Positions 48,733 through 58,530 of a stretch of DNA of 64,000 bases are shown here, piece by piece. Under the pieces are notes generated by a model, which was given only the letters and a program-made list of their open reading frames with translations, had not been told where the DNA came from and did not search any database. Each line of letters opens with the position of its first letter. Within the stretch, counting starts at the first letter, position 1. Both the position numbers and the translations under genes were made by a program. Source of the stretch: Pseudomonas sp. (GTDB taxonomy: Bacteria; Pseudomonadota; Gammaproteobacteria; Pseudomonadales; Pseudomonadaceae); NCBI RefSeq assembly GCF_002796985.1, contig NZ_PEKX01000007.1, positions 424,284-488,283 on the forward strand. Reading direction: 5' to 3'.

Positions 48733-49819
48733 TCAGGTCTCCTTCGACCCATACGGTCTCGAGGGTCAGGGAACGGTCCAGGCGAACGATGTCGGCCCAG
48801 GCTCCGGGGGTGAGGCGACCGCGATCGGCGATGCCCAGGTAGTCGGCGGGGAATTGCGAGAGGCGTTGTGAGGCTTCGGCGATGGGCAGGCCGATTTTCA
48901 CCAGGTTGCGCAGCGCCTGGTCCATGGTCAGGGTGCTGCCGGCCAGGGTGCCGTCGGGCAGGCGCACGCCGCCCAGGCATTTGGTGACGGTGTGGCTGCC
49001 CAGCTTGTATTCGCCGTCGGGCATCCCGGCGGCGGCAGTGGAATCAGTCACGCAGTACAGGCAGGGAATCGAGCGCAGGGCGACCTTGATCGCACCGGGG
49101 TGTACGTGCAGCAGGTCGGGGATCAGTTCGGCGTACTGCGCATGGGCCAGGGCCGCGCCGACCATGCCGGGCTCGCGGTGATGCAGGCCGGTCATGGCGT
49201 TGTACAGGTGGGTGAAACTGGTGGCGCCGGCTTCCATGGCCGCCACGCCGTCTTCATAACTGCCCAGGCTGTGGCCGATCTGCAGGCGTACGCCGCGCTC
49301 GGCCAGGGAGCGGATCAGCGGCAGGTGGCCGGCAAGCTCCGGGGCAATGGTGATGACCCGGATCGGCGCCAGGCGCAGGAACCCGTCCACTTCGTCGAGC
49401 GCGGCGGTATGGGCGAAGTTGGGCTGCGCGCCGAGCTTGCCGGAGTTGATGAACGGGCCTTCCAGATGCACGCCCAATACCCGCGCTGATTGACCGCGAG
49501 GTGCCTGGCAATACTCGCCCAGCGCGCGGAGCACGCCGGCAATCTCGTCCCTTGGGGCGGTCATGGTGGTGGCGAGCAGCGAGGTGGTGCCGAAGCGCAG
49601 GTGTGTGCGGGTGATGGCTGAGAAGGCATCGGCGCCTTCCATGATGTCGTGACCGCCACCGCCATGCACATGCAGGTCGATGAAGCCGGGCAGCAGGTAG
49701 GGCAGGTCGTTGTGCGAAGGGTCGCCAAGCGAGCCTTCGATGCGCTGGATGCGGCCTTCCTGCAGGTGCAGGCGGCCCACGATCCAGCCCTGGGGGGTGA
49801 GGATGTTGCCTTCGAGCAT
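48713..49819 (-). CDS. nagA: N-acetylglucosamine-6-phosphate deacetylase
   Basis: The 368-residue amidohydrolase removes acetate from GlcNAc-6-phosphate. Its metal and substrate motifs are present: H50/H52 in GFIDLHVHGGGGHD, the metal Glu in LGVHLEGPFINSGKLGAQP, QIGHSLGSYEDGVAAMEAG, SFTHLYNAMTGLHHREPG and the catalytic Asp in YCVTDSTAAAGMPDG. It is the second gene of the nag operon, 17 bp after nagR, and its 3' end overlaps the SIS gene. Confidence 0.95.
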   Translation of the reverse strand: MLEGNILTPQGWIVGRLHLQEGRIQRIEGSLGDPSHNDLPYLLPGFIDLHVHGGGGHDIMEGADAFSAITRTHLRFGTTSLLATTMTAPRDEIAGVLRALGEYCQAPRGQSARVLGVHLEGPFINSGKLGAQPNFAHTAALDEVDGFLRLAPIRVITIAPELAGHLPLIRSLAERGVRLQIGHSLGSYEDGVAAMEAGATSFTHLYNAMTGLHHREPGMVGAALAHAQYAELIPDLLHVHPGAIKVALRSIPCLYCVTDSTAAAGMPDGEYKLGSHTVTKCLGGVRLPDGTLAGSTLTMDQALRNLVKIGLPIAEASQRLSQFPADYLGIADRGRLTPGAWADIVRLDRSLTLETVWVEGDLIDLADA

Positions 49820-49836
49820 GGGGTGGCTTCCCGGAG

Positions 49837-50598
49837 TCAGCGCCGCAGTTCGGCGACGAAGTCGTAGTAGTCGTTGCGGCAGTAGGTGTCGGTCAGCTCG
49901 ATGGCGGTGTTGTCTTCGAGGTACCCAATGCGGGTCATCAGCAGCATCGCGGTGCCGGGCTTGATGCCCACCAGCGCCGCCTCTTCAGCCGAGGCATTGA
50001 CTGCCTGTACGTGCTGAAGGGCGCGAACCACCGGGCGGCCGATACGATCCAGGTGGGCGTAGAGGGAGTCGCCTACGGTGGTGGGGTCACCCATCAGGCG
50101 GGCTGGCAGGCAGCTCTGCTCGATGGCCATGACCACGCCGTCGGCCTTGCGCAGACGCTTCATGCGCACGACCTTCTCAGTGGGCGACAGGCCCAGGCGG
50201 ATGACCTCCTCGTGGGTCGGCAGGCTGATTTCGCGCTCCAGCCAGGTGGAACTGGGGGTGAAACCCTTGAGGCGAAGCATCTCGCTGAAGCTGGAAAGGC
50301 GCGACAGCGGCTGCTCCAGGCGTGGCGTGATGAAAGTTCCGGAGCCCTGGATGCGGTGTACCAGGCCCTGTTCGAGCAGGACCTCCAGCGCCTTGCGAGC
50401 GGTGACCCGCGACAGCCCGAGGAACTCGCTCAGGTTGCGCTCCGACGGCAAGGCTTCTTCCGCACGCCAGTGGCCGGCATGGATGGCGCTTTCCAGGCTG
50501 CGGGCCAGTTGCAGGTACAGCGGGGTGGACAGGGTTTCGTCCGGGCGCAGGGCCTGCAGGCGTTGCTCGGCGCTGATCAGGGGGCGCTGACTGCTCAT
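49837..50598 (-). CDS. nagR: GntR/HutC family repressor of the nag operon
   Basis: The 253-residue protein has an N-terminal GntR winged HTH (about residues 24-92: PLYLQLARSLESAIHAGHW ... LPSERNLSEFLGLSRVTARKALEVLLEQGLVHRIQGSGTF) and a UTRA ligand domain (about 115-245). UTRA regulators of nag operons (NagR, NagQ, DasR) sense GlcNAc-6-P or GlcN-6-P. It is the first gene of its own operon, a typical arrangement for autoregulation. A direct repeat fills its promoter spacer. Confidence 0.9.
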   Translation of the reverse strand: MSSQRPLISAEQRLQALRPDETLSTPLYLQLARSLESAIHAGHWRAEEALPSERNLSEFLGLSRVTARKALEVLLEQGLVHRIQGSGTFITPRLEQPLSRLSSFSEMLRLKGFTPSSTWLEREISLPTHEEVIRLGLSPTEKVVRMKRLRKADGVVMAIEQSCLPARLMGDPTTVGDSLYAHLDRIGRPVVRALQHVQAVNASAEEAALVGIKPGTAMLLMTRIGYLEDNTAIELTDTYCRNDYYDFVAELRR

Positions 50599-50628
50599 GG
50601 CTGGCTCGATGGCAATAGAGTGGGATTT

Positions 50629-50657
50629 ACGCTAATACCACTTAAATACCACGTCAA
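50629..50657 (-). promoter_or_regulatory. nag operon promoter with direct-repeat operator
   Basis: On the minus strand TTGACG (50652-50657) and TAGCGT (50629-50634) are 17 bp apart. The spacer holds GTGGTATT twice (50645-50652 and 50634-50641), with an 11-bp period, so both copies face one side of the helix. These are likely operator half-sites for NagR. Confidence 0.55.
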
Positions 50658-50781
50658 CGCCAGTCATAAGATCGACAGGCGCTAGCCGACGAACTGTAAT
50701 CGGTGTCGCAGATAGCCAAAAATCAGGGGGTAAGTACGGAAAAGGATTGCAGGGAGCGGCAGTAGTCCGGGGCGCACAACG

Positions 50782-50816
50782 AAAAACGCCGCCAGGGCAG
50801 GGCCGTGGCGGCGTTT
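50782..50816 (-). terminator. L,D-transpeptidase gene terminator
   Basis: AACGCCGCC and GGCGGCGTT form the stem, followed by TTTTT on the minus strand, 25 bp past the stop. Confidence 0.88.
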
Positions 50817-50840
50817 GAACTGGTATCGATGTGGTTCGTG

Positions 50841-51341
50841 TCAGGGGCGGATCTCGATCAGCGTGCCGTCCTTGACCAGGCTCCAGACCTCGCGCATATC
50901 GGCGTTGGTCATGGCGATGCAGCCATTGGTCCAGTCCAGGGTCGAGAAGTACCACTCGGGGTAGTTCTCATCCATTGGCGTGCCGTGGATCATGATCATG
51001 CCGCCCGGCGGCAGGCTCTTTTCCCGCGCTTTGGCGACATCGCGCGCGTTGGGGTAGGAGATGTGCATGGAGAGGTTGTACTTGTCGCTGGTCTTGCGCC
51101 AGTCGAGCCAGTAGAAGCCTTCCGGCGTGCGGTTGTCGCCCTCGGCGAGTTTCGGGCCCTGCGGGCGTTTGCCCAGGGACACACGATAGCTCTTGAGAAC
51201 CTTGCCGTTGCTCATGAGGTGCAGTTTGCGCTCGGACTTGAGCACGAGAATCTTGTCGATGTGACCGTCGAGCGTGGGCGTCGCATTGGCATGCGAGAAC
51301 GCTGCGAAGGTCAGGCAAAGTACGGCAATCAACCAGCGCAT
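50841..51341 (-). CDS. L,D-transpeptidase family protein (YkuD), exported
   Basis: This 166-residue protein has a signal peptide (residues 1-20, cut after SHANA) and one YkuD domain. The catalytic residues are H119 and C141 in IHGTPMDEN ... LDWTNGCIAMTNADM, the HXGT...SXGC-type motif (here WTNGC). Such enzymes make 3-3 crosslinks in peptidoglycan or attach lipoprotein to it. There is no peptidoglycan-binding domain, so this is the short periplasmic form. It has its own terminator and is separate from the nag operon. Confidence 0.93.
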   Translation of the reverse strand: MRWLIAVLCLTFAAFSHANATPTLDGHIDKILVLKSERKLHLMSNGKVLKSYRVSLGKRPQGPKLAEGDNRTPEGFYWLDWRKTSDKYNLSMHISYPNARDVAKAREKSLPPGGMIMIHGTPMDENYPEWYFSTLDWTNGCIAMTNADMREVWSLVKDGTLIEIRP

Positions 51342-51410
51342 CGAGTGGTGTTCCCCGGTAATTCCTAAAGTTCTAGAGGCCTGAAGCCTTAGAGGCGGTA
51401 AATGAGCTTA

Positions 51411-51962
51411 TTAGTTCTTTTTCTGTACAGGCATTGGGAGAATCCCTTCGTTGCGTATCGGGAAGTTCTGAACGATCCGATCCGCCAGGAAATATTCTAA
51501 GGTACGGCCCACGGTGGGGAAAGCCAGCTCGCCCCACGGAATGTCGGATTCTTCGAAGAGTTGCACCTCCAGGCTTTCCTCGCCGGCGGAGAAGTCCAGG
51601 TCGGCCAGTTCGGCGCGGAAGAAGATATAAACCTGGCTGATATGCGGTAGATCAAAGACCGTATAAAGCTGCAGGCCGTGGACGCGGGCGTTGGCCTCCT
51701 CGAGGGTCTCGCGGGCGGCGGCCTGTTCCAGCGTCTCGCCGTTCTCCATGAAGCCCGCCGGCAACGTCCAGAAGCCCTGGCGCGGCTGGATGGCGCGGCG
51801 GCAGAGGAGGATGCGGCCCTCCCAAGCCGGCAGGCAGCCGGCGACGATCCTCGGGTTCTGGTAATGCACGACATGGCACTGGTCGCAGACGTAGCGCGGG
51901 CGATTGTCGCCGCTGGGAATGCGCAGGCTGACGCCGGCGCCGCACTGACTGCAGAATTTCAT
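51411..51962 (-). CDS. Nudix hydrolase with N-terminal zinc ribbon
   Basis: The 183-residue protein starts with a zinc ribbon (C4, C7, C26, C29) and continues with a Nudix domain. The Nudix box is GFMENGETLEQAAARETLEEANA (about residues 70-92), with the REXXEE core RETLEE. The zinc-ribbon Nudix group includes NudC-related NAD pyrophosphatases and ADP-ribose-type hydrolases, but the exact substrate cannot be read. It is divergent from the other Nudix gene. Confidence 0.92.
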   Translation of the reverse strand: MKFCSQCGAGVSLRIPSGDNRPRYVCDQCHVVHYQNPRIVAGCLPAWEGRILLCRRAIQPRQGFWTLPAGFMENGETLEQAAARETLEEANARVHGLQLYTVFDLPHISQVYIFFRAELADLDFSAGEESLEVQLFEESDIPWGELAFPTVGRTLEYFLADRIVQNFPIRNEGILPMPVQKKN

Positions 51963-52113
51963 GCCGCTTCCTTGTTATCGATTCTTGGTTGGAAAGTGCG
52001 TCAATCTTGCGCGCAGCGCCAGGCGACCAGCAAGGGGCGGGGGTTGGGCAGGGCGTGTCTTTCGTGCCATGATCCTTCCATTAGAAGAATCGGCCCCCCG
52101 CAGGATGTTCGGC

Positions 52114-52710
52114 ATGCTGGACCAGCTGCGCCAACGCATACAGACGCACACACCACGCGACCTTGAAACGGATCACAGCTTCCCCGAAGCGGCGGTCCTG
52201 CTCCCCATCACTCCCCAGGAAGAGCTCGTGCTCACCCTGCGCGCGACCGGGCTTTCCACTCACAGCGGCGAAGTCGCCTTCCCGGGTGGGCGCCGCGATC
52301 CGGAGGATGTGGACCTGATCCACACCGCCCTGCGCGAGGCCCAGGAGGAGATCGCCCTGCCGCCGGGCCTGGTGGAGGTCGTCGGGCCATTGAGCACCCT
52401 GGTCTCGCGGCACGGCATCCTGGTCAAGCCGTATGTCGGTTTTGTCCCCGATTTCGTGGAGTACCGCCCCAATGACGGCGAGATTGCCGCCGTCTTCAAG
52501 GTGCCGCTGGATTTCTTCCGCGGCGACCCGCGGGAAACCACCCACCGCATCGATTATTTCGGCCGCAGCTGGTACGTCCCGAGCTATCTGTTCGAGGGGT
52601 ACAAGATCTGGGGCCTGTCCGCGATCATGCTGGTCGAGCTGCTGAACCTGCTGTACGACAGCGGCATCGACCTGCACCAGCCGCCGTCGACGTTCATCAA
52701 GCTGAGCTGA
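52114..52710 (+). CDS. CoA pyrophosphatase-type Nudix hydrolase
   Basis: This is a Nudix protein of about 198 residues, of the CoA diphosphatase (NudL/YeaB) group. The Nudix box follows HSGEVAFPGGRRDPEDVDLIHTALREAQEEIALPPG, with the upstream family motif LTLRATGLSTHSGEVAFPGG. Such enzymes split CoA or acyl-CoA to phosphopantetheine and 3',5'-ADP. I chose the ATG at 52114 (AGGA 8 nt upstream); ATGs at 52105 and 52069 are alternatives. It heads a plus-strand run with the carbonic anhydrase and DUF1289 genes. Confidence 0.9.
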   Translation: MLDQLRQRIQTHTPRDLETDHSFPEAAVLLPITPQEELVLTLRATGLSTHSGEVAFPGGRRDPEDVDLIHTALREAQEEIALPPGLVEVVGPLSTLVSRHGILVKPYVGFVPDFVEYRPNDGEIAAVFKVPLDFFRGDPRETTHRIDYFGRSWYVPSYLFEGYKIWGLSAIMLVELLNLLYDSGIDLHQPPSTFIKLS

Positions 52711-52751
52711 GACTCGATAATAAAGAGCGGCCCCCGCCTGAGGAGAAACCC

Positions 52752-53279
52752 ATGAAGTACCGCCTGGGCTCGTCCCGAGTCGAAACCCATCCGGAAAGCT
52801 GGATTGCCCCCAATGCCACGGTAGTCGGCAAGGTGCGCCTCGACGCCAGCGCGAGTGTCTGGTTCAACGCCGTGCTGCGCGGCGACAACGAGCTGATCCA
52901 TATCGGCGAGCACAGCAACGTGCAGGATGGCACCGTCATGCACACCGACATGGGCTTCCCGCTGACTCTGGGCAAGGGCGTCACCATCGGCCACAACGCC
53001 ATGCTGCACGGCTGCTCGGTCGGCGATTACAGCCTGATCGGCATCAACGCGGTGATCCTCAACGGCGCGAAGATCGGCAAGTACTGCATCATCGGCGCCA
53101 ACGCGCTGATCCCCGAGGGCAAGGAAATTCCCGATGGCTCGCTGGTCATGGGCTCGCCTGGCAAGGTGGTGCGTGAACTTACCGAGCCGCAGAAGAAGAT
53201 GCTCGAAGCCAGCGCCGCCCATTACGTGCACAACGCCCAGCGTTACGCCCGAGACCTGGCCGAGCAGGAAGATGACTGA
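52752..53279 (+). CDS. Gamma-class carbonic anhydrase family protein
   Basis: The 175-residue left-handed beta-helix protein has hexapeptide repeats throughout. The zinc-site histidines are H64, H81 and H86 (GTVMHTDMG, GVTIGHNAMLHGC), the triad of YrdA/CaiE/gamma-CA proteins. The family includes true carbonic anhydrases and relatives of uncertain activity. AGGAG precedes the ATG. The DUF1289 gene overlaps its 3' end by 8 bp. Confidence 0.93.
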   Translation: MKYRLGSSRVETHPESWIAPNATVVGKVRLDASASVWFNAVLRGDNELIHIGEHSNVQDGTVMHTDMGFPLTLGKGVTIGHNAMLHGCSVGDYSLIGINAVILNGAKIGKYCIIGANALIPEGKEIPDGSLVMGSPGKVVRELTEPQKKMLEASAAHYVHNAQRYARDLAEQEDD

Positions 53280-53460
53280 AGAACGCCCCGTCGCCTCGCC
53301 CTGCGTGCACGTTTGCGCGCTGGACGACGCCGACATCTGTCTGGGCTGCCAGCGCAGCGCCGCCGAAATCACCCGCTGGGGCCTGATGGGCAACGCCGAG
53401 CGCCGCGAGGTGCTCCTGCGTTGCGAACAGCGTGCCCGCGAGCAGGGCGTGCTGGTCTAG
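53272..53460 (+). CDS. DUF1289 small Cys-rich protein
   Basis: The 62-residue protein has four cysteines at C11, C15, C23 and C26 (SPCVHVCALDDADICLGCQRSAAEI). This is the DUF1289 pattern (CxxxC...CxGCxRt), predicted to bind iron or zinc. It overlaps the carbonic-anhydrase gene by 8 bp and is probably co-translated with it. The function is unknown. Confidence 0.93.
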   Translation: MTEERPVASPCVHVCALDDADICLGCQRSAAEITRWGLMGNAERREVLLRCEQRAREQGVLV

Positions 53461-53526
53461 CCGCCCGCGAGCTTTTCCGTTTACGAACCACCCGTTTCGA
53501 ACTTTCTTTCCCCGAGGTTTCCCGCA

Positions 53527-54708
53527 ATGCCCCGTATTGGAACTCCCCTGTCGCCGAGCGCGACCCGCGTATTGCTCTGTGGCTCCGGTGAGCTGGGCAA
53601 GGAAGTGGCGATCGAGCTGCAGCGCCTGGGCTGCGAAGTCATCGCCGTCGACCGCTACGAGGATGCACCGGCCATGCAGGTCGCGCACCGCAGCCATGTG
53701 ATCAGCATGCTCGACGGTGTTGCCCTGCGCGCGGTGATCGAGCAGGAGAAGCCGCACTACATCGTGCCGGAGATCGAAGCCATCGCCACCGCGACCCTGG
53801 TCGAGCTGGAGAGCGAAGGCTACACCGTCATTCCCACCGCCCGTGCCGCGCAGCTGACCATGAACCGCGAGGGCATCCGTCGCCTGGCCGCCGAGGAGCT
53901 GGGCCTGCCGACCTCGCCCTACCACTTCGCCGACACCTACGAGGACTACGCTGCTGGCGTCGCCGCCGTGGGTTACCCGTGCGTGGTGAAGCCGATCATG
54001 AGCTCCTCGGGCAAGGGCCAGAGCGTGCTGAAGTCCGATGCCGATCTGAAGACCGCCTGGGACTATGCCCAGGAAGGCGGCCGCGCCGGCAAGGGCCGGG
54101 TCATCGTCGAGGGCTTCATCGACTTCGACTACGAAATCACCCTGCTGACCGTGCGTCACATCGGTGGCACCACCTTCTGCGCGCCCATCGGTCACCGCCA
54201 GGTGAAGGGTGACTACCATGAGTCCTGGCAGCCCCAGGCCATGAGCCCGAAAGCGCTGGCCGAGTCCGAGCGGGTGGCCAAGGCGGTTACCGAGTCTCTG
54301 GGTGGCCGCGGCCTGTTCGGCGTGGAACTGTTCGTCAAGGGCGACGAAGTGTGGTTCAGCGAAGTGTCGCCGCGCCCGCATGACACCGGTCTGGTCACCC
54401 TGATTTCCCAGGATCTCTCGGAGTTCGCTCTGCACGCCCGCGCCATTCTTGGCCTGCCGATCCCGGTGATCCGCCAGCTGGGCGACTCCGCCTCGGCGGT
54501 GATCCTGGTGGAAGGCAAGTCGCAGCAGGTTTCCTTCGGCAACCTCGGTGCCGCGCTGAGCGAGCCGGACACCGCGCTGCGCCTGTTCGGCAAGCCGGAA
54601 GTGGATGGTCAGCGCCGCATGGGCGTTGCCCTGGCGCGCGACGAGTCGATCGACGCCGCCCGCGCCAAGGCCACTCGCTCGGCCCAGGCGGTCAAAGTCG
54701 AACTGTGA
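53527..54708 (+). CDS. purT: Formate-dependent phosphoribosylglycinamide formyltransferase
   Basis: The 393-residue ATP-grasp enzyme makes N-formyl-GAR from GAR, formate and ATP in purine synthesis, a THF-independent alternative to PurN. The N-terminal Rossmann-like part (LLCGSGELGKEVAIELQRLG) and the ATP-grasp motifs (CVVKPIMSSSGKGQSVL, GLFGVELFVKGDEVWFSEVSPRPHDTG) are those of PurT. The length is typical. It overlaps the SGNH hydrolase gene by 4 bp. Confidence 0.97.
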   Translation: MPRIGTPLSPSATRVLLCGSGELGKEVAIELQRLGCEVIAVDRYEDAPAMQVAHRSHVISMLDGVALRAVIEQEKPHYIVPEIEAIATATLVELESEGYTVIPTARAAQLTMNREGIRRLAAEELGLPTSPYHFADTYEDYAAGVAAVGYPCVVKPIMSSSGKGQSVLKSDADLKTAWDYAQEGGRAGKGRVIVEGFIDFDYEITLLTVRHIGGTTFCAPIGHRQVKGDYHESWQPQAMSPKALAESERVAKAVTESLGGRGLFGVELFVKGDEVWFSEVSPRPHDTGLVTLISQDLSEFALHARAILGLPIPVIRQLGDSASAVILVEGKSQQVSFGNLGAALSEPDTALRLFGKPEVDGQRRMGVALARDESIDAARAKATRSAQAVKVEL

Positions 54709-55430
54709 GCCGCTGGGCGGGGCTGGTCTGGTGGGCGGCGGCGTTGCCGCTGCTGCCGCTGGCCCTGCCCATGGCCGTGCGCACCCGGCGCACGGCTTTG
54801 CGCCTGGCTCCCGCCGCGGGCGTCCGTGAGGGCGTTGCCGGGGCGGAGCTGACTGGCGAACCCTTTCGTCTATTGCTGTTGGGGGAGTCCACCGTTGCCG
54901 GTGTTGGCGCGTCCTGCCTGGATTTCGCGCTGGCCGGCCGGCTGGCTTCGGCGCTCTCCGGTCGTCTCCAGCGGCCCGTCGTCTGGCGGGCGGCGGGGGA
55001 GAACGGCATCACTGCCGGTGAAGCCTGCGAGCGCCTGCTGCCGCTGGTCGCCGAACAGGATTATGAGCTGGTGGCGCTGGTCTTCGGCGTCAATGACACC
55101 ACGCACTTCAGCTCCAGTCGGCACTGGCAGGGCTCTCTTGAACGACTGATCGAGCACTTCCGTGGACGTGGCGCTCGGGTCGTGTGCACGGCGGTTCCGC
55201 CGTTGCAGCACTTCACGGCTTTGCCTTGGCTGTTGCGGCAGTTGCTGGGGTGGCGCGCGGCGCTGCTGGATCGCCAGCTCCGCGCTCTGGCGCTGGCGCA
55301 GGGGGCGGGCTATTGCAGCGTGAGCCTGGAGATGCAGCCGCAGTTCCTCGCCATCGACGGCTATCACCCGTCGGCGCTGGGCTATCAGGTGTGGGGTGAG
55401 CACTTGGCTGAGTGGCTGGTGCAGGTGTAG
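54705..55430 (+). CDS. SGNH/GDSL hydrolase family protein
   Basis: The 241-residue protein starts with a GTG inside the purT stop region (GTGA overlap). A hydrophobic N-terminus (about residues 3-24) suggests a signal anchor. The SGNH blocks are present: block I LLLLGESTVAG (GES rather than GDS), block III LVFGVNDTTH (GxND) and block V IDGYHPSALGYQ (DxxH). Such enzymes are esterases or thioesterases, and no substrate is indicated. Coupling to purT is unusual. Confidence 0.88.
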   Translation: MSRWAGLVWWAAALPLLPLALPMAVRTRRTALRLAPAAGVREGVAGAELTGEPFRLLLLGESTVAGVGASCLDFALAGRLASALSGRLQRPVVWRAAGENGITAGEACERLLPLVAEQDYELVALVFGVNDTTHFSSSRHWQGSLERLIEHFRGRGARVVCTAVPPLQHFTALPWLLRQLLGWRAALLDRQLRALALAQGAGYCSVSLEMQPQFLAIDGYHPSALGYQVWGEHLAEWLVQV

Positions 55431-55503
55431 GGCATACAACCATGCGCGGTTGTACGCCAATTGCCGCTGGCCCCGAGGCTCAGCTCGCAGTACCTGGCTC
55501 TTT

Positions 55504-55581
55504 GTAGGAGCGAGCTTGCTCGCGAACAAACGTATCCAGTTGTCCTGGCGTTGGGCCGTCCGCGAGCAAGCTTGCTCCTAC
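55504..55581. repeat. REP pair (inverted)
   Basis: GTAGGAGCGAGCTTGCTCGC at the left, GCGAGCAAGCTTGCTCCTAC at the right, 39 bp apart, between the SGNH hydrolase and the convergent MFS gene. Confidence 0.9.
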
Positions 55582-55595
55582 AGAAGAGCAATTCC

Positions 55596-56909
55596 TCAGC
55601 GGATATCGTTCAGATCATCCCCGCGGGTCTCGCGCAGGCACAGCACGGCCAGCAGGCTGAGCGCCGCTGCTACCGACACGTAACCGCCCACCCAGCTCAA
55701 TCCACCCATACCTACCAGCTTCTGCGCGATGTACGGGGCTAGCGAGGCGCCGAGAATACCGCCCAGGTTGTAGGCTGCCGAAGCGCCGGTGTAGCGCACG
55801 TGGGTGGGGAAGAGTTCCGGCAGCAGTGCGCCCATGGGGGCGAAGGTCACGCCCATGAGGAACAGTTCCAGCGACAGGAACACCGCTACTTCCACTGACG
55901 AGCCCTGGCTCAGCAGCGGCTCCATGGCGAAGCCCGAGGCGATGGCGGCGAGGGTGCCGACGATCAGCACCGGCTTGCGCCCGAAGCGGTCGCTCAGCCA
56001 GGCAGAGACTGGTGTGGCGGCGGCCATGAACAGTACGGCAATGCACAGCAGGCCGAGGAAGTCCTCGCGACTGTAGCCCAGGGTGCTGACGCCGTAGCTC
56101 AGGGAGAACACCGTGGAGATATAGAAGAGGGCGTAGCACACCACCATCGCCATGGCGCCCAGCAGAGTGGGGCGCCAGTGTTTGCTCAACAGGTCGGCGA
56201 TCGGCAGGCTGGAACGCTCCTGGCGCTCCATGGCCTTGGCGAACACCGGGGTCTCCACCAGCTTCAAGCGTACGTAGAGGCCGACGATGACCAGTACAGC
56301 GCTGAGCACGAACGGAATACGCCAGCCCCAGGCGCGGAACTGTTCTTCGCTGAGCAGCATGGCCAGGCAGAGGAACAGGCCGTTGGCGGCCAGGAAACCA
56401 ATCGACGGGCCCATCTGCGGGAACATGCCGAACCAGGCGCGGCGACCCTTGGGCGCGTTCTCGGTGGCCAGCAGCGCGGCGCCGCCCCATTCGCCACCCA
56501 GCCCCAGGCCCTGGCCGAAGCGCAGCACGCAGAGCAGGATCGGCGCCCACGCGCCGATGCTGTCGTAGCCCGGTAGCAGACCGATCAGTGTGGTGGAAAT
56601 GCCCATCAGCAGCAGCGAGGCCACCAGGGTCGACTTGCGCCCGATACGGTCACCGAAGTGGCCGAACAACGCCGAGCCCAGCGGGCGAGCGAGGAAGGCG
56701 ATGCCGAAGGTGATGAAGGCGCTGAGCGCCTGGGCGGTGCCGGAGGTCTGTGGGAAGAATACCGGGCCGATCACCAGCGCGGCGGCGGTGGCGTAGACGT
56801 AGAAGTCGTAGAACTCGATGGCGGTGCCGATGAAACTGGCCACCGCGACGCGGGTGGTGGAGTTGGTCTGTTCGGCCGGCTGTGCGGCTTCGAGGGTGGC
56901 GCTGGTCAT
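55596..56909 (-). CDS. MFS metabolite:H+ symporter (MHS family)
   Basis: The 437-residue transporter has about 12 hydrophobic segments. It opens with VAVASFIGTAIEFYDFYVYATAAALVIGPVFFP and continues with GSALFGHFGDRIGRKSTLVASLLLMGISTTLIGLLPGY, the hallmark of the metabolite:H+ symporter family (ProP, ShiA, KgtP, CitA). GQGLGLGGEWGGAALLATENAPKGRRAW is also diagnostic. The substrate (a carboxylate, shikimate or betaine-like compound) cannot be assigned. It has about 286 bp of leader sequence. Confidence 0.93.
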   Translation of the reverse strand: MTSATLEAAQPAEQTNSTTRVAVASFIGTAIEFYDFYVYATAAALVIGPVFFPQTSGTAQALSAFITFGIAFLARPLGSALFGHFGDRIGRKSTLVASLLLMGISTTLIGLLPGYDSIGAWAPILLCVLRFGQGLGLGGEWGGAALLATENAPKGRRAWFGMFPQMGPSIGFLAANGLFLCLAMLLSEEQFRAWGWRIPFVLSAVLVIVGLYVRLKLVETPVFAKAMERQERSSLPIADLLSKHWRPTLLGAMAMVVCYALFYISTVFSLSYGVSTLGYSREDFLGLLCIAVLFMAAATPVSAWLSDRFGRKPVLIVGTLAAIASGFAMEPLLSQGSSVEVAVFLSLELFLMGVTFAPMGALLPELFPTHVRYTGASAAYNLGGILGASLAPYIAQKLVGMGGLSWVGGYVSVAAALSLLAVLCLRETRGDDLNDIR

Positions 56910-57195
56910 ACGGGGAAATTCCCTGGCAGTCAGGCACGGCGACGACTCTGGCGGTCGTGTCCGGCGTCATAGGAGGCATCGCCACGGTGCGAGTACGAGC
57001 GCGGCCCCGGATCGGGGCAGGGTGGGCGCGGCTCGCGGTGGGTCAGAGCGAGGCCGGCTGCTTCGCAAGGCAACGACGCAAGGTCGAGGCTCGGCGGGGC
57101 GTGCGATTGACTGGCCGGCGCGGCGTCACGGGTAGCGGCGGGCGTCGGTGGGAGGCTGGGTAAGCCGTCCGGATTATAGGGGCGGGCGGGGCGGC
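56910..57195. other. GC-rich intergenic region upstream of the MHS transporter
   Basis: These 286 bp hold no gene I can support. On the minus strand a TATAAT lies at 57173-57178, with a weak TTGCCT 19 bp away, which could start the transporter mRNA with a leader of about 260 nt. Confidence 0.4.
57173..57178 (-). promoter_or_regulatory. Possible -10 box of the MHS transporter gene
   Basis: A perfect TATAAT on the minus strand in an otherwise very GC-rich stretch. The only -35-like sequence is 19 bp away, so this is tentative. Confidence 0.25.
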
Positions 57196-58488
<1,293 letters not shown>

Positions 58489-58530
58489 GCGCGCAGGTCC
58501 TTCAGCGGCGCGTTGGCGCCGCCGTTAGCG

